64,000 nt of DNA from Sulfitobacter sp. F26169L (GTDB lineage Bacteria > Pseudomonadota > Alphaproteobacteria > Rhodobacterales > Rhodobacteraceae), in assembly GCF_026410285.1 (NCBI RefSeq), contig NZ_JAPMLP010000005.1:124001-188000 (forward strand), written 5' to 3'. Under the pieces are notes generated by a model. That model worked only from the letters and a program-made list of their open reading frames with translations. It did no database searches and was not told where the DNA came from. Within the stretch, counting starts at the first letter, position 1. Each line of letters begins with the position of its first letter. Made by a program: the position numbers and the translations under genes. Positions 1 to 9,503 of this stretch are shown here, one piece after another.

Positions 1-929
1 TTCTCGCCCACGCCGCGGCCTTCCCGAATTTCCATCGTCATGCAGCGCGATACAACATCGCGGCTGGCAAGGTCTTTGTAGGTCGGCGCATACCGCTCCA
101 TAAATCGCTCACCTTCGGAGTTGGTGAGATAGCCACCTTCGCCGCGCGCGCCCTCGGTGATCAAACAGCCAGCGCCGTAGATACCGGTGGGGTGGAACTG
201 CACGAACTCCATATCCTGCAACGGCAGACCGGCACGGGCGGTCATACCGCCGCCGTCACCTGTACAGGTGTGGGCAGATGTCGCGCTGAAATAGGCGCGG
301 CCATAGCCACCTGTGGCCAGCACAACCATCTTGGCGCTGAACAGGTGCATCGTGCCATCATCCAGTTTCCAGCAAAGAACGCCTTGGCAAACGCCATCGT
401 CGGACATTACCAGATCAATCGCGAAATACTCGATATAGAACTCGGCGTTATGCTTGAGCGACTGGCCATAAAGCGTGTGCAAAATTGCGTGGCCGGTTCG
501 GTCGGCAGCAGCGCAGGTGCGCTGCACGGGGGGGCCTTCACCGAATTCGGTTGTGTGGCCGCCAAAGGGGCGCTGATAAATCTTGCCTTCTTCGGTGCGC
601 GAGAACGGTACGCCGTAATGCTCAAGCTCGTAAACCGCTTTGGGCGCTTCGCGGGCGAGGTATTCCATCGCATCCGTATCCCCCAGCCAGTCAGAGCCTT
701 TGACGGTGTCATACATGTGCCACTGCCAGTTGTCCGGCCCCATGTTGGAGAGCGATGCCGCGATCCCGCCTTGTGCTGCAACCGTGTGCGAACGTGTGGG
801 GAAAACCTTGGTTACGCAGGCTGTTTTCAACCCCTGCTCTGCCATGCCCAACGTGGCGCGCAAACCTGCACCACCTGCCCCGACAACAACTACGTCGTAT
901 TCGTGGGTTTCATAATCATAAGCAGCCAT
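1..929 (-). CDS. sdhA: Succinate dehydrogenase flavoprotein subunit, 5' part (cut by window edge)
   Basis: SdhA oxidises succinate to fumarate in complex II, on the cytoplasmic face of the membrane, and passes electrons from covalent FAD to SdhB. Reading the minus strand from the ATG at 929 gives about 309 residues (about half the protein). The FAD-binding glycine motif [12 protein letters not shown] is at residues 13-25. The FAD-attaching histidine is His48 in [11 protein letters not shown], and later segments include [11 protein letters not shown] and [23 protein letters not shown]. The 3' end lies left of base 1. It follows sdhC and sdhD on the same strand, after a 187-base gap that holds two hairpins. 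sdhB is not in view and presumably follows. Confidence 0.97.
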   Translation of the reverse strand, partial: MAAYDYETHEYDVVVVGAGGAGLRATLGMAEQGLKTACVTKVFPTRSHTVAAQGGIAASLSNMGPDNWQWHMYDTVKGSDWLGDTDAMEYLAREAPKAVYELEHYGVPFSRTEEGKIYQRPFGGHTTEFGEGPPVQRTCAAADRTGHAILHTLYGQSLKHNAEFYIEYFAIDLVMSDDGVCQGVLCWKLDDGTMHLFSAKMVVLATGGYGRAYFSATSAHTCTGDGGGMTARAGLPLQDMEFVQFHPTGIYGAGCLITEGARGEGGYLTNSEGERFMERYAPTYKDLASRDVVSRCMTMEIREGRGVGE

Positions 930-1029
930 GTCGTGCCCTCTTCAAGCTTGCGGTCTGTCCATCTGCGGGAATCTGACCTTGTCTGTACATTTGACGCTTT
1001 GAGCGCCCGATCATCCGGCATATTCGGTT

Positions 1030-1097
1030 GGCGGAAAAGTCCGCCATTTCGTCAACACCTAGCATTCGCGGCGGCAGGGCAAAGACCAAACCGCCGC
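1030..1097. repeat. Two short hairpins in the sdhD-sdhA intercistronic gap
   Basis: A perfect 6-bp stem GGCGGA-AAAG-TCCGCC lies at 1030-1045. A 7-bp stem GCGGCGG / CCGCCGC (1068-1074 with 1091-1097, 16-base loop) lies beside it. Neither is followed by a T-run on the minus strand, so they look like mRNA-stability or processing structures rather than terminators. That role is inferred. Confidence 0.45.
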
Positions 1098-1116
1098 CCT
1101 AATTGTCGCAGGCAGC

Positions 1117-1488
1117 TTACAGCGCAAGCCGCGCAATGGCGAAGATGCCGACAGCCGCCGCGCCATAGCTGATCAATGTCATCACAATGATCGCAATGCG
1201 TTGCGACAGGCCGTGGACGTAATCCTCCAGCAGTGTCTGCACACCGTCATTGAAATGTTTGAACGCCACAAGAATCGTCAACGCAGCAACGATCGCGGGA
1301 AACGGTCGCTGGTAGTATGCGATAACTTCTTCATAGGTTCCGCCCAGCGCCGCACCAAATGTGAACACAAACAACGGTATGAGAACCAGCAGCGCTACAG
1401 AGCTGACTTTCATCGCCCAGAAATGTGCTGTTCCCGACTTGGCCGAACCAAGACCCATCGCGCGTTTTCGGTCTGTCAAAAATGCCAT
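1117..1488 (-). CDS. sdhD: Succinate dehydrogenase membrane anchor subunit SdhD
   Basis: Small hydrophobic anchor of complex II that, with SdhC, holds heme b and the ubiquinone site. It has 123 residues with three membrane segments at about 25-49, 60-77 and 95-121. The motif HFNDGVQTLLEDYVHG between the second and third segments is typical of alphaproteobacterial SdhD. The start at 1488 was preferred over a longer reading frame because it follows an AGGAG ribosome site and leaves 11 bases after sdhC. Length is normal for the family. Confidence 0.93.
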   Translation of the reverse strand: MAFLTDRKRAMGLGSAKSGTAHFWAMKVSSVALLVLIPLFVFTFGAALGGTYEEVIAYYQRPFPAIVAALTILVAFKHFNDGVQTLLEDYVHGLSQRIAIIVMTLISYGAAAVGIFAIARLAL

Positions 1489-1499
1489 GTGAACTCTCC

Positions 1500-1883
1500 T
1501 TAAACCACGATAACGGTGATCAGCGTCAACACCACCGAACCGCCAATGCACGCCCGGCCCAGCTTTTCAGCTGTCGGGATATCCATTGCGACTGCGTTAT
1601 CCCAGATCAGATGCCGCACGCCGGCAAGCGTGTGATACCACAGCCCCAGAACGGAGAAGAACATAATCAGATCGCCAAACCAGCTGGTCAGAAAACCGTT
1701 CACCATGTCGAAATAATCCGATCCGCTGGCCGCGGCGAGGAACCACCACACAATCAGTAAGGAAGTGATCAGCATTGCATTGCCCGTGATCCGCGTGAGG
1801 ATCGACGTCATCGACGTTAGCTGCGGGCGGTAGATCGACAAGTGCGGCGACAGGGGGCGGTTGCCCCGGTTCACATCGGCCAT
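1500..1883 (-). CDS. sdhC: Succinate dehydrogenase cytochrome b556 subunit SdhC
   Basis: First gene of the sdh operon. SdhC is the cytochrome b556 anchor of complex II. The 127-residue product shows the family's N-terminal signature RPLSPHLSIYRPQ (residues 9-21), followed by SMTSILTRITG. The conserved heme-ligand region is HTLAGVRHLIWD, with His84 the likely axial ligand, and there are three membrane segments. The start at 1883 has an AAGGAG site upstream. The region upstream (1884-2055) carries the paired TGTGATCACA operator. Confidence 0.95.
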   Translation of the reverse strand: MADVNRGNRPLSPHLSIYRPQLTSMTSILTRITGNAMLITSLLIVWWFLAAASGSDYFDMVNGFLTSWFGDLIMFFSVLGLWYHTLAGVRHLIWDNAVAMDIPTAEKLGRACIGGSVVLTLITVIVV

Positions 1884-1969
1884 ATCAGGCTCCTTCGTGG
1901 CTAGTTGCCCATACACTTAGCAAATTTTTCGGCACTGTCACGCGCCCTGCGTCATTTTCATCCCTGCTT

Positions 1970-1979
1970 TGTGATCAAA
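1970..1979. promoter_or_regulatory. Third, imperfect copy of the TGTGATCA operator upstream of sdhC
   Basis: TTTGTGATCAAAT is at 1968-1980, with the core TGTGATCAAA at 1970-1979. It matches one half of the operator at 2020-2029 and lies 50 bases from it, nearer the sdhC start. It may be an auxiliary binding site. Confidence 0.45.
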
Positions 1980-2016
1980 TAAATCAAAAATGCAAATTTG
2001 TTCTGAAAGATCTAAG

Positions 2017-2053
2017 TTTTGTGATCACACGTTGGTGCGCTGTGACCACAAAT
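2017..2053. promoter_or_regulatory. Paired palindromic operator in the sdhC promoter region
   Basis: TTTTGTGATCACA (core 2020-2029) faces TGTGACCACAAAT (core 2041-2050), centre to centre 21 bases, so both sites lie on one face of the helix. The same arrangement occurs before sucC (9501-9536). It lies in the 172-base gap upstream of sdhC, next to the 3' end of the glycosyltransferase gene. The regulator is not identified. The abutted TGTGA/TCACA spacing is not the CRP/FNR spacing, which has six bases between half-sites. Confidence 0.65.
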
Positions 2054-2055
2054 TT

Positions 2056-3818
<1,763 letters not shown>

Positions 3819-3895
3819 TTACCCTCTCGGCTGCGTTCATGCAAGTTGGAGTTCGCCGAAAGAGATCGCGCAGCGCAATGCAGAAAACGCGAAAC

Positions 3896-3917
3896 GGCCA
3901 CCCCCGAAAGGGTGGCC
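3896..3917 (-). terminator. Hairpin terminator after the PRC-barrel gene
   Basis: Perfect 8-bp stem GGCCACCC / GGGTGGCC (3896-3903 and 3910-3917) with a six-base loop, 28 bases after the stop codon of the minus-strand PRC-barrel gene. The flank on the minus strand is moderately T-rich (GTTTCGCGTTTTC) rather than a pure T-run. It separates that gene from mdh. Confidence 0.7.
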
Positions 3918-3945
3918 GGATATTTCTCATTTATCAAGCAAGTAC

Positions 3946-4818
3946 TTAGCCTTTATATTCTGGCTGTGCTTCCAGATTTTCTTTGGTGCTGTCGATGTAG
4001 ATCCGCAGATCATCACCGTCGGCTTCTTTCAGAATACGCAGCTCGTCAAATGTGACTTCGACAGGCTTTTCACCGAGGCCGAGGAAACCACCCACGTTGA
4101 TCACAATACCGGTTACCTTACCCGAGTCGCCCAGAATAACCTCACCGATTTCACCAACATTTTCGTCGTTGGCACCGTAAACGGTTGTCCCGTCCAGGTC
4201 CTCAGCGGTCAGATCGCTGATCACTTCCATATCGGCGTCTGCATAACCATCACGCTCGATCATTGGTGGGGTCAGCATGCGGCGGTTATCGTTATCAGCT
4301 TCCGCCATGTCGTCTGCTTTTGCCACGTCGTCGTTCTTCGCCATGTCGTCATTTTTCGCCATCTTGTCAGCGTTTTCCATGTTTTCATCACGGTCATCGT
4401 CAAACGCCGGCGCGGCCTCCAGAACTTCTTTCGAAGTGTTTACGACCAAAAAGCGGTCATCTGCATCGCCATCTTCGGTAAGAACTTTAATCTGATCCAT
4501 GGAGACGGTAACGTCACGCTCTCCAAGGCCCAAAAATCCGCCTACACCCAGCACTACTGCCGCCACATTACCTTCGGATGTGATGATGATGTCGTTTACT
4601 TCACCAATGTCATCCCATTCCTGCTCGGCATCCGCCGCCACAGGGCGTGTCACATCAACTTCGTTTTCGGAATTGTAAATCCGCATACCAATCATGTCGG
4701 ATGCCAGGAAGTCGGAATCACCAAGAGTTACAGTGCCATAGCCGGAAGAGTGTGCTTCGGCGTGCGCCGTGCCAGTCATTGCTACGATCAGGGCCGTTGT
4801 GCTCAAAAAGCGTTTCAT
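3946..4818 (-). CDS. Secreted protein with two PRC-barrel domains
   Basis: A 290-residue protein with a cleavable signal peptide (MKRFLSTTALIVAMTGTAHA, residues 1-20). Two PRC-barrel-like halves follow, at about 30-125 and 205-285. Each carries the near-identical motif VGGFLGLGE (VLGVGGFLGLGERDVTV and VINVGGFLGLGEKPVEV). The halves are joined by an acidic linker containing imperfect repeats of the unit DMAKNDD (about residues 150-175). PRC barrels are small beta-barrel modules found in RimM, photosynthetic reaction-centre H subunit and many stress proteins. The role here is unknown; the acidic, exported form suggests a periplasmic or surface function. It is monocistronic, with a terminator behind it. 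Confidence 0.85.
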   Translation of the reverse strand: MKRFLSTTALIVAMTGTAHAEAHSSGYGTVTLGDSDFLASDMIGMRIYNSENEVDVTRPVAADAEQEWDDIGEVNDIIITSEGNVAAVVLGVGGFLGLGERDVTVSMDQIKVLTEDGDADDRFLVVNTSKEVLEAAPAFDDDRDENMENADKMAKNDDMAKNDDVAKADDMAEADNDNRRMLTPPMIERDGYADADMEVISDLTAEDLDGTTVYGANDENVGEIGEVILGDSGKVTGIVINVGGFLGLGEKPVEVTFDELRILKEADGDDLRIYIDSTKENLEAQPEYKG

Positions 4819-5054
4819 ATCTTATCTCCTTGTTTTGTTGTGCGGCTGTCCCGCACCTTCTGGAGTAACAACGGCAGAGGGTTCGCTTTGTTCCGTTCGA
4901 CGCGAAATATTTTCGCTTTTCATTAATCTATGACATGCTGGCTTGAAAACGATCGAGAGCGTTTATTGCGTTGCGTTTTATCGCTATCAACATTCTGTAT
5001 GCCTGCTTCTTGCTATAAGGGTATGTGCGGTGAAGCGTTGTCAGGGATGTCGAA

Positions 5055-5810
5055 ATGCTTGAGCTTGATTTATGGTTTTTCGCCATTGCCGGACCGGCGG
5101 TTGTCTTTGCCGGTATTTCAAAAAGCGGTTTTGGTTCGGGCGCGGCGTTTGCCTCGGCGTCGATCCTTGCGCTGGCTGTTGATCCGGGGCTGGCGTTGGG
5201 AGTTATGCTTCCGATGTTGATGCTGATAGATGTCGCATCCCTTAAGCCCTACTGGGGCCGCTGGCATCTGCGCGAGGCATTGTTGATCATCGCGGGCGGG
5301 TTGCCGGGTGTGGTGCTAGGCGCCGCGCTGTATCGCGTTGCATCGCCCGATTTACTGCGATTGCTGATCGGGGCGGTTTCGGTCGGGTTCGTAATCTGGC
5401 AAATCAGTCTCAAGCGCGGCTGGTTGTACATTGGTGCGCACCGGATGCCGGATGGCGCCGGGCTGATTGCCGGTGTTGCAGTGGGATTTACCAGCTTTGT
5501 CAGCCATGCAGGTGGTCCGCCCGCGGCGGTGTTTCTTCTGTCTCGCGACTTGTCCAAAACCGGATATCAGGCCACCTCCGTTTTGATATTCTGGGCCATC
5601 AACATTGCCAAATTTATCCCCTATGCCTTCTTGGGGATGTTCACACTGGAGACTGCGACGGCCAATCTACTTCTTGCCCCCTTCGCACTTGCCGGTGCGT
5701 GGCTGGGCGTGCGCGCACATGATGTTGTGCCCGAACGTGCGTTTTTCGCAATTACCTACGTCTTGCTTACCCTGACAGGCCTAAAGCTGATCTGGGATGG
5801 ACTGACCTGA
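5055..5810 (+). CDS. TauE/SafE family permease (sulfite/organosulfonate exporter type)
   Basis: A 251-residue integral membrane protein with about eight hydrophobic segments. It has the family's first-half pattern VVFAGISKSGFGSGAAFAS and a second-half counterpart VGFTSFVSHAGGPPAAVFLL (an inverted-repeat family). Members export sulfite, sulfoacetate or related anions, or remain uncharacterised. No sulfonate-catabolism gene is adjacent, so the substrate is open. The start at 5055 is the first ATG that gives the conserved N-terminus. It runs convergently toward the next gene, three bases away. Confidence 0.88.
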   Translation: MLELDLWFFAIAGPAVVFAGISKSGFGSGAAFASASILALAVDPGLALGVMLPMLMLIDVASLKPYWGRWHLREALLIIAGGLPGVVLGAALYRVASPDLLRLLIGAVSVGFVIWQISLKRGWLYIGAHRMPDGAGLIAGVAVGFTSFVSHAGGPPAAVFLLSRDLSKTGYQATSVLIFWAINIAKFIPYAFLGMFTLETATANLLLAPFALAGAWLGVRAHDVVPERAFFAITYVLLTLTGLKLIWDGLT

Positions 5811-5813
5811 GCC

Positions 5814-6146
5814 TTACGCATCGCTTCCCCGCGCCGGCAACACCTCTGCCACTGTTTCGAAGGACTGTCCCGATGCGACCAGACAGGTCACTCCCTCTGG
5901 TGTTGTGAACAGAATTGTCCAACTGCCTGTTTCAGCGCTTGCGAATACTTCGACCATCGCGTTGTTGACAGCGATGCCGACGGATTGACGGGTTTCGCCG
6001 TAGCCTTGGGCAAGCCGGTCCACAAACACCGCGCGCGGACCACACTTTCGCGGCGCCTGCGCAGCGACCGATGTTGTCGTGGCGATGTAAAGTGCCGCCG
6101 CAGCCGTCAGCACAACGAGGTGAAGAATTTTTGCAGTTTGGGTCAT
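5814..6146 (-). CDS. Small secreted protein of unknown function
   Basis: A 110-residue protein with a signal peptide (about residues 1-29, ending SVAAQA) and a short mature part with two cysteines (KCGPRA and VTCLVASG), which may form a disulfide in the periplasm. The pattern TETGSWTILFTTPEGVTCLVASG-like is seen in small exported proteins of this family of bacteria, but I cannot assign a function. It is alone on the minus strand, convergent with the TauE/SafE gene. Confidence 0.7.
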   Translation of the reverse strand: MTQTAKILHLVVLTAAAALYIATTTSVAAQAPRKCGPRAVFVDRLAQGYGETRQSVGIAVNNAMVEVFASAETGSWTILFTTPEGVTCLVASGQSFETVAEVLPARGSDA

Positions 6147-6384
6147 AGAAATGCCTTTCCAGTGAACGGGCGGCGCGACACGTTGACTGCCTGCTTTGCG
6201 CCACTCCCCATTGATTTTTCACCAAATCGGCCAAAGAGTTCAAAGCGTCTGCACCGTGTCTCAATCCTGCCCTGACACCTCTGAAAACAGTGTTAATGCG
6301 CCGCACGCAGATCAAATGCCCGTAAATATTGCTGCACTGCGGCAGGTTTGCGCTTGAAGTTTAGGGGCAAAAATGCGCCTCTGT

Positions 6385-6401
6385 GCGCAACAATATTGCG
6401 C
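6385..6401. promoter_or_regulatory. Inverted repeat before mcl2
   Basis: GCGCAA-CAATA-TTGCGC, a perfect 6-bp inverted repeat with a five-base spacer, ends 23 bases before the mcl2 start and just before its AAAGGAG ribosome site. It could be an operator for the ethylmalonyl-CoA genes. No regulator is assigned. Confidence 0.4.
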
Positions 6402-6424
6402 CAACCTTCCAAAAGGAGCTTTCC

Positions 6425-7282
6425 ATGCCCTCCATCAGCCGCCCTTTGCGTTCTGTTCTTTACATCCCCGGTTCCAAGCCGCGCGCGCTGGACAAGGCCC
6501 GCGGGCTGCCTGCCGATGCAATCATCTTTGATTTGGAAGACGCGGTTATTCCCGACGAAAAGGCAGTTGCCCGCGCCACGCTGGCCGAGGCATTGGAAAC
6601 CGGCGGGTATGGCAGCCGTATGAAGATTATCCGCATCAACGGGCTGGACACCGAATGGGGTGCCGACGATGCCAAAGCGGCGCGCGACATGGGGGCGGAT
6701 GCGATTTTGCTGCCGAAGGTCAATAGCTCCGCCGATCTGGATGCGCTGGCGCAGATTGTCGGCGATGTGTCGCTTTGGGCAATGATGGAAACGCCGCTGG
6801 GAATGCTGAACGCCGCCGAGATTGCCGCGCATAAGCAGTTGCAAGGTATGGTGATGGGCACAAACGATCTTGCCAAAGATTTGCAGACCCGCTTTCGCGC
6901 TGACCGCCTGCCGTTAATGGCGGGGCTGGGCCTGTGCGTTCTGGCGGGCAAAGCGCATGGCGTGGCGCTGATCGACGGCGTTTACAACGCGTTCAAAGAT
7001 GATGACGGCTTGCGTGTCGAATGTGAGCAAGGCCGTGATATGGGCTTTGACGGTAAAACCTTGATCCACCCCGCACAGCTTGATGTGGCAAACGCCGCCT
7101 TCTCTCCCTCTGATGAAGAGGCCGATCTGGCGCGCCGCCAGATCGCTGCCTTTGAAGAGTGTGAGGCGTCAGGTCAGGGTGTTGCAGTGGTTGACGGAAA
7201 GATTGTCGAAAATCTGCATGTTGCAACTGCGCGTGAAACACTGGCAAAGCTAGACGCCATAGCAGCCCTCAACGCGGAGTAA
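6425..7282 (+). CDS. mcl2: HpcH/HpaI-CitE family protein, (3S)-malyl-CoA thioesterase-like (Mcl2)
   Basis: A 285-residue TIM-barrel CitE-family protein. Motifs are SVLYIPGSKPRALDKA (10-25), the metal-binding FDLEDAV (35-41), METPLGMLNA near 125, and MGTNDLAKD. In Rhodobacter the short paralogue Mcl2 hydrolyses (3S)-malyl-CoA to malate and CoA, finishing the ethylmalonyl-CoA pathway; the longer Mcl1 is the lyase. Length and the nearby mesaconyl-CoA hydratase favour the Mcl2 role; a true lyase cannot be excluded. The start at 6425 has AAAGGAG upstream. It is followed after three bases by the NnrU-like gene. Confidence 0.85.
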   Translation: MPSISRPLRSVLYIPGSKPRALDKARGLPADAIIFDLEDAVIPDEKAVARATLAEALETGGYGSRMKIIRINGLDTEWGADDAKAARDMGADAILLPKVNSSADLDALAQIVGDVSLWAMMETPLGMLNAAEIAAHKQLQGMVMGTNDLAKDLQTRFRADRLPLMAGLGLCVLAGKAHGVALIDGVYNAFKDDDGLRVECEQGRDMGFDGKTLIHPAQLDVANAAFSPSDEEADLARRQIAAFEECEASGQGVAVVDGKIVENLHVATARETLAKLDAIAALNAE

Positions 7283-7285
7283 TCC

Positions 7286-7840
7286 ATGACCCTACTTATT
7301 GCAGGCCTGATCCTCTGGATCGCCGCCCACTATTTCAAACGCCTCATGCCCGCGCAACGCGCCGCCATGGGGGACAAGGGCAAAGGGCTGGTGGCGCTTG
7401 TGCTTGTTGTTTCACTGATCCTGATGATTATCGGGTATCGCGGTGCTGACTTTATTCCTGTCTGGACCCCGCCAACATTTCTGAACGGGATCAACAACCT
7501 TGCGATGCTGGTGGCCTTCTGGATCTACGGCTCAAGTGCGGCCAAAGGGGCAAAGGCATGGCCTGCGTATAAAACGCGCCATCCGCAATTGCTGGCGGTG
7601 AAAATCTGGGCCGCGGCACACCTTTTGGTAAACGGCGATCTGGCTTCTATCATTCTGTTCGGCGGAATGTTGGCATGGGCTGTCGGGTCGGTCATTCTGA
7701 TCAACCGCGCAGCGCCAGACTGGACTGCACCGCCCCATGCGGGTCGCAAAACCTACATCCGCCTTGCTGTTATCACGCTGGTTGCTTTCAGCATCACCGC
7801 AGGCATCCACATCGCGCTTGGCGTCAATCCCTTCTCCTAA
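7286..7840 (+). CDS. NnrU-like integral membrane protein
   Basis: A 184-residue membrane protein with about five hydrophobic segments, similar in layout to NnrU (LWIAAHYFKRLMPAQRA near the start; VKIWAAAHLLVNGDLASIILFGGMLAW in the middle, with conserved His and Asn). NnrU proteins are linked to nitrogen-oxide metabolism in denitrifiers. A related membrane domain occurs in the isoprenoid enzyme Z-ISO, so a heme-dependent redox role is possible. It sits three bases after mcl2, so it is probably co-transcribed with ethylmalonyl-CoA pathway genes and not with nitrogen genes. Confidence 0.85.
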   Translation: MTLLIAGLILWIAAHYFKRLMPAQRAAMGDKGKGLVALVLVVSLILMIIGYRGADFIPVWTPPTFLNGINNLAMLVAFWIYGSSAAKGAKAWPAYKTRHPQLLAVKIWAAAHLLVNGDLASIILFGGMLAWAVGSVILINRAAPDWTAPPHAGRKTYIRLAVITLVAFSITAGIHIALGVNPFS

Positions 7841-7856
7841 CCCAACGGATAATCCT

Positions 7857-8060
7857 ATGAAACTATATCGTTTTCTGTCGGAGGAAGACACCTCCGCCTT
7901 CTGCCATAAAGTCACCGATGCCCTCAACAAAGGGTGGGAGCTGTACGGCTCACCAACCCAGACATGGGATCACGCCGCTGGCGTAATGCGCTGCGGACAA
8001 TCTGTTGTGAAAGAAGTTGAAGGCACCTATACCCCCGACACCAAACTGGGGGCGCACTAG
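7857..8060 (+). CDS. DUF1737 small protein
   Basis: A 67-residue cytoplasmic protein that begins with the pattern MKLYRFLSEEDTSAFCHKVT and continues NKGWELYGSPTQTWD, typical of DUF1737. Family function is unknown. It is located 16 bases after the NnrU-like gene, and one base separates its TAG from the mesaconyl-CoA hydratase ATG, so it is part of the same operon. A longer in-frame ORF upstream overlaps the NnrU gene and is rejected. Confidence 0.82.
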   Translation: MKLYRFLSEEDTSAFCHKVTDALNKGWELYGSPTQTWDHAAGVMRCGQSVVKEVEGTYTPDTKLGAH

Positions 8061-8061
8061 G

Positions 8062-9096
8062 ATGGCCACCAAAACCAACGCAGGCAACTTCTTTGAAGAT
8101 TATAGTGTGGGCCAGATTCTGACCCACGCCGTCCCGCGCACCGTAAAGATGGGCGAGCGCGCGCTATATCACGCGCTCTACCCCGCGCGCCACGCGCTCT
8201 ATTCCTCTGACCAGTTCGCCCAAGATTGCGGCCTGCCGTTTAGCCCGCTTGATGATATGATCGCCTTTCATGTGGTCTTCGGCAAATCGGTCCCTGATGT
8301 ATCGCTGAACGCGGTGGCCAATCTGGGCTATGCGCAGGGCCGCTGGCTGCTCTCCGTCTGGCCCGGTGATACGCTGCGCAGCCAGTCCGAAGTGATCGGG
8401 CTGAAACAGAACTCAAACGGGAAAACCGGCGTCGTCTATGTGCGCACCACAGGTCTGAACCAGCATGATGAAGCCGTGATGGAGTATGTCCGCTGGGTGA
8501 TGGTGCGCAAGCGGGACGCCGACGCACCCGCGCCGGAAACCGTTGTTCCCGATCTGCCCAACGCAATTGGCGCCGCTGATCTGGTGATCCCGACAGGCCT
8601 CGACTTCAGCAACTACAACTTTGATCTGGCCGGAGAGCCGCACCGCTGGGGTGATTACGAAATCGGCGAAAAGATTGACCATGTGGATGGCGTGACAATC
8701 GAAGAAGCCGAACACATGATGGCAACCCGCCTGTGGCAGAACACCGCTAAAGTGCATTTCGACACCTCTGCCCGACCCGATGGCAGCCGGCTAATCTATG
8801 GCGGCCATGTCATTTCCATGGCCCGCGCCCTGTCATTCAACGGGCTGGCAAACGCGCAGATGGTTGTTGGGCTGAACGGCGGCGCACATGCCAACCCCTG
8901 CCTGTCGGGCGATACGGTGCGCGCATGGTCCGAAGTTCTGGACAAGGCTGAAACCTCCGCTCCCGGTGTGGGCGCGATCCGCCTGCGTCTGGTTGCAACC
9001 AAAGGCGGCGCACCGTTTGAATTGCGCGGCGAGGATGGTAAATACCTGCCATCCGTCCTGCTTGATCTGGACTATTGGGCACTGATGCCCCTCTAA
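8062..9096 (+). CDS. mch: Mesaconyl-CoA hydratase (double MaoC domain)
   Basis: A 344-residue protein, the length of the characterised Rhodobacter enzyme, which hydrates mesaconyl-C1-CoA to beta-methylmalyl-CoA in the ethylmalonyl-CoA pathway for acetyl-CoA assimilation. Two MaoC-like hot-dog halves are visible. The first has FFEDYSVGQILTHAVPRTV (about 10-28) and the second RWGDYEIGEKIDHVDGVTIEE (about 200-220) with IYGGHVISMARALS. It works with Mcl lyase, giving glyoxylate and propionyl-CoA. Its position after mcl2 supports the call. The start at 8062 follows the DUF1737 stop directly. Confidence 0.9.
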   Translation: MATKTNAGNFFEDYSVGQILTHAVPRTVKMGERALYHALYPARHALYSSDQFAQDCGLPFSPLDDMIAFHVVFGKSVPDVSLNAVANLGYAQGRWLLSVWPGDTLRSQSEVIGLKQNSNGKTGVVYVRTTGLNQHDEAVMEYVRWVMVRKRDADAPAPETVVPDLPNAIGAADLVIPTGLDFSNYNFDLAGEPHRWGDYEIGEKIDHVDGVTIEEAEHMMATRLWQNTAKVHFDTSARPDGSRLIYGGHVISMARALSFNGLANAQMVVGLNGGAHANPCLSGDTVRAWSEVLDKAETSAPGVGAIRLRLVATKGGAPFELRGEDGKYLPSVLLDLDYWALMPL

Positions 9097-9503
9097 ATCA
9101 GATTGCTGTCCGCCTGCGCAGGTACACTTGCGCAGGCCGAAACCAGTGACGTTCGAATAGCGAAAGCCAACCTACGATCGACATTCCGTCACGACCGAGG
9201 CTACGCGACCATCTATCTGCTCGAATGGCCGATCTTCGGGCTGTATTACTCAACACCGTCCTGTCGCATAGGTACAAAGAAATATCGCTGCCTGACGGCG
9301 AGCCTGTTCAGCGCAGGATTGCAATTCCCCCACCCCGGTAACCAGGCGAGTCGAATCTCCTGGAAAAGTCAAAAATTTCGATGTTCTCACCTCGCGTTGA
9401 CTAACTATTTGCCGCCAGTTTGAGGCATATTACTGCCCGGTGTCACAAGAATACCGCTGAATTCCGACGTTCCACCGCTCCTTTTTTGAGATACGGGCGA
9501 ATT
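9097..9503. other. Intergenic stretch without a recognisable gene
   Basis: About 400 bases between the mesaconyl-CoA hydratase and the sucC operator. A 106-codon frame from a TTG at 9103 to 9423 exists, but it lacks a ribosome site, resembles nothing I recognise and has unusual codon use. The base composition is more AT-rich than the flanking genes. It most likely holds the end of the upstream transcript and the upstream part of the suc promoter. Confidence 0.5.

Noticed and set aside
192..1172. Long plus-strand frame (326 codons) over sdhA
   Set aside because: It lies opposite the clear SdhA reading frame; product has no recognisable motifs and codon use is a mirror of the real gene.
2020..2050. 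CRP or FNR site at the TGTGATCACA repeats
   Set aside because: Half-sites abut with no spacer, whereas CRP/FNR sites need about six (or four) bases between them.
9310..9370. Possible tRNA 3' end (GATTGCAATTCCCCCACC.. with GAATCTCC)
   Set aside because: No cloverleaf or CCA-type acceptor pairing could be built.
9103..9423. 106-codon frame before the suc operator
   Set aside because: TTG start without ribosome site, odd codon use, no family; kept only as an unexplained region.
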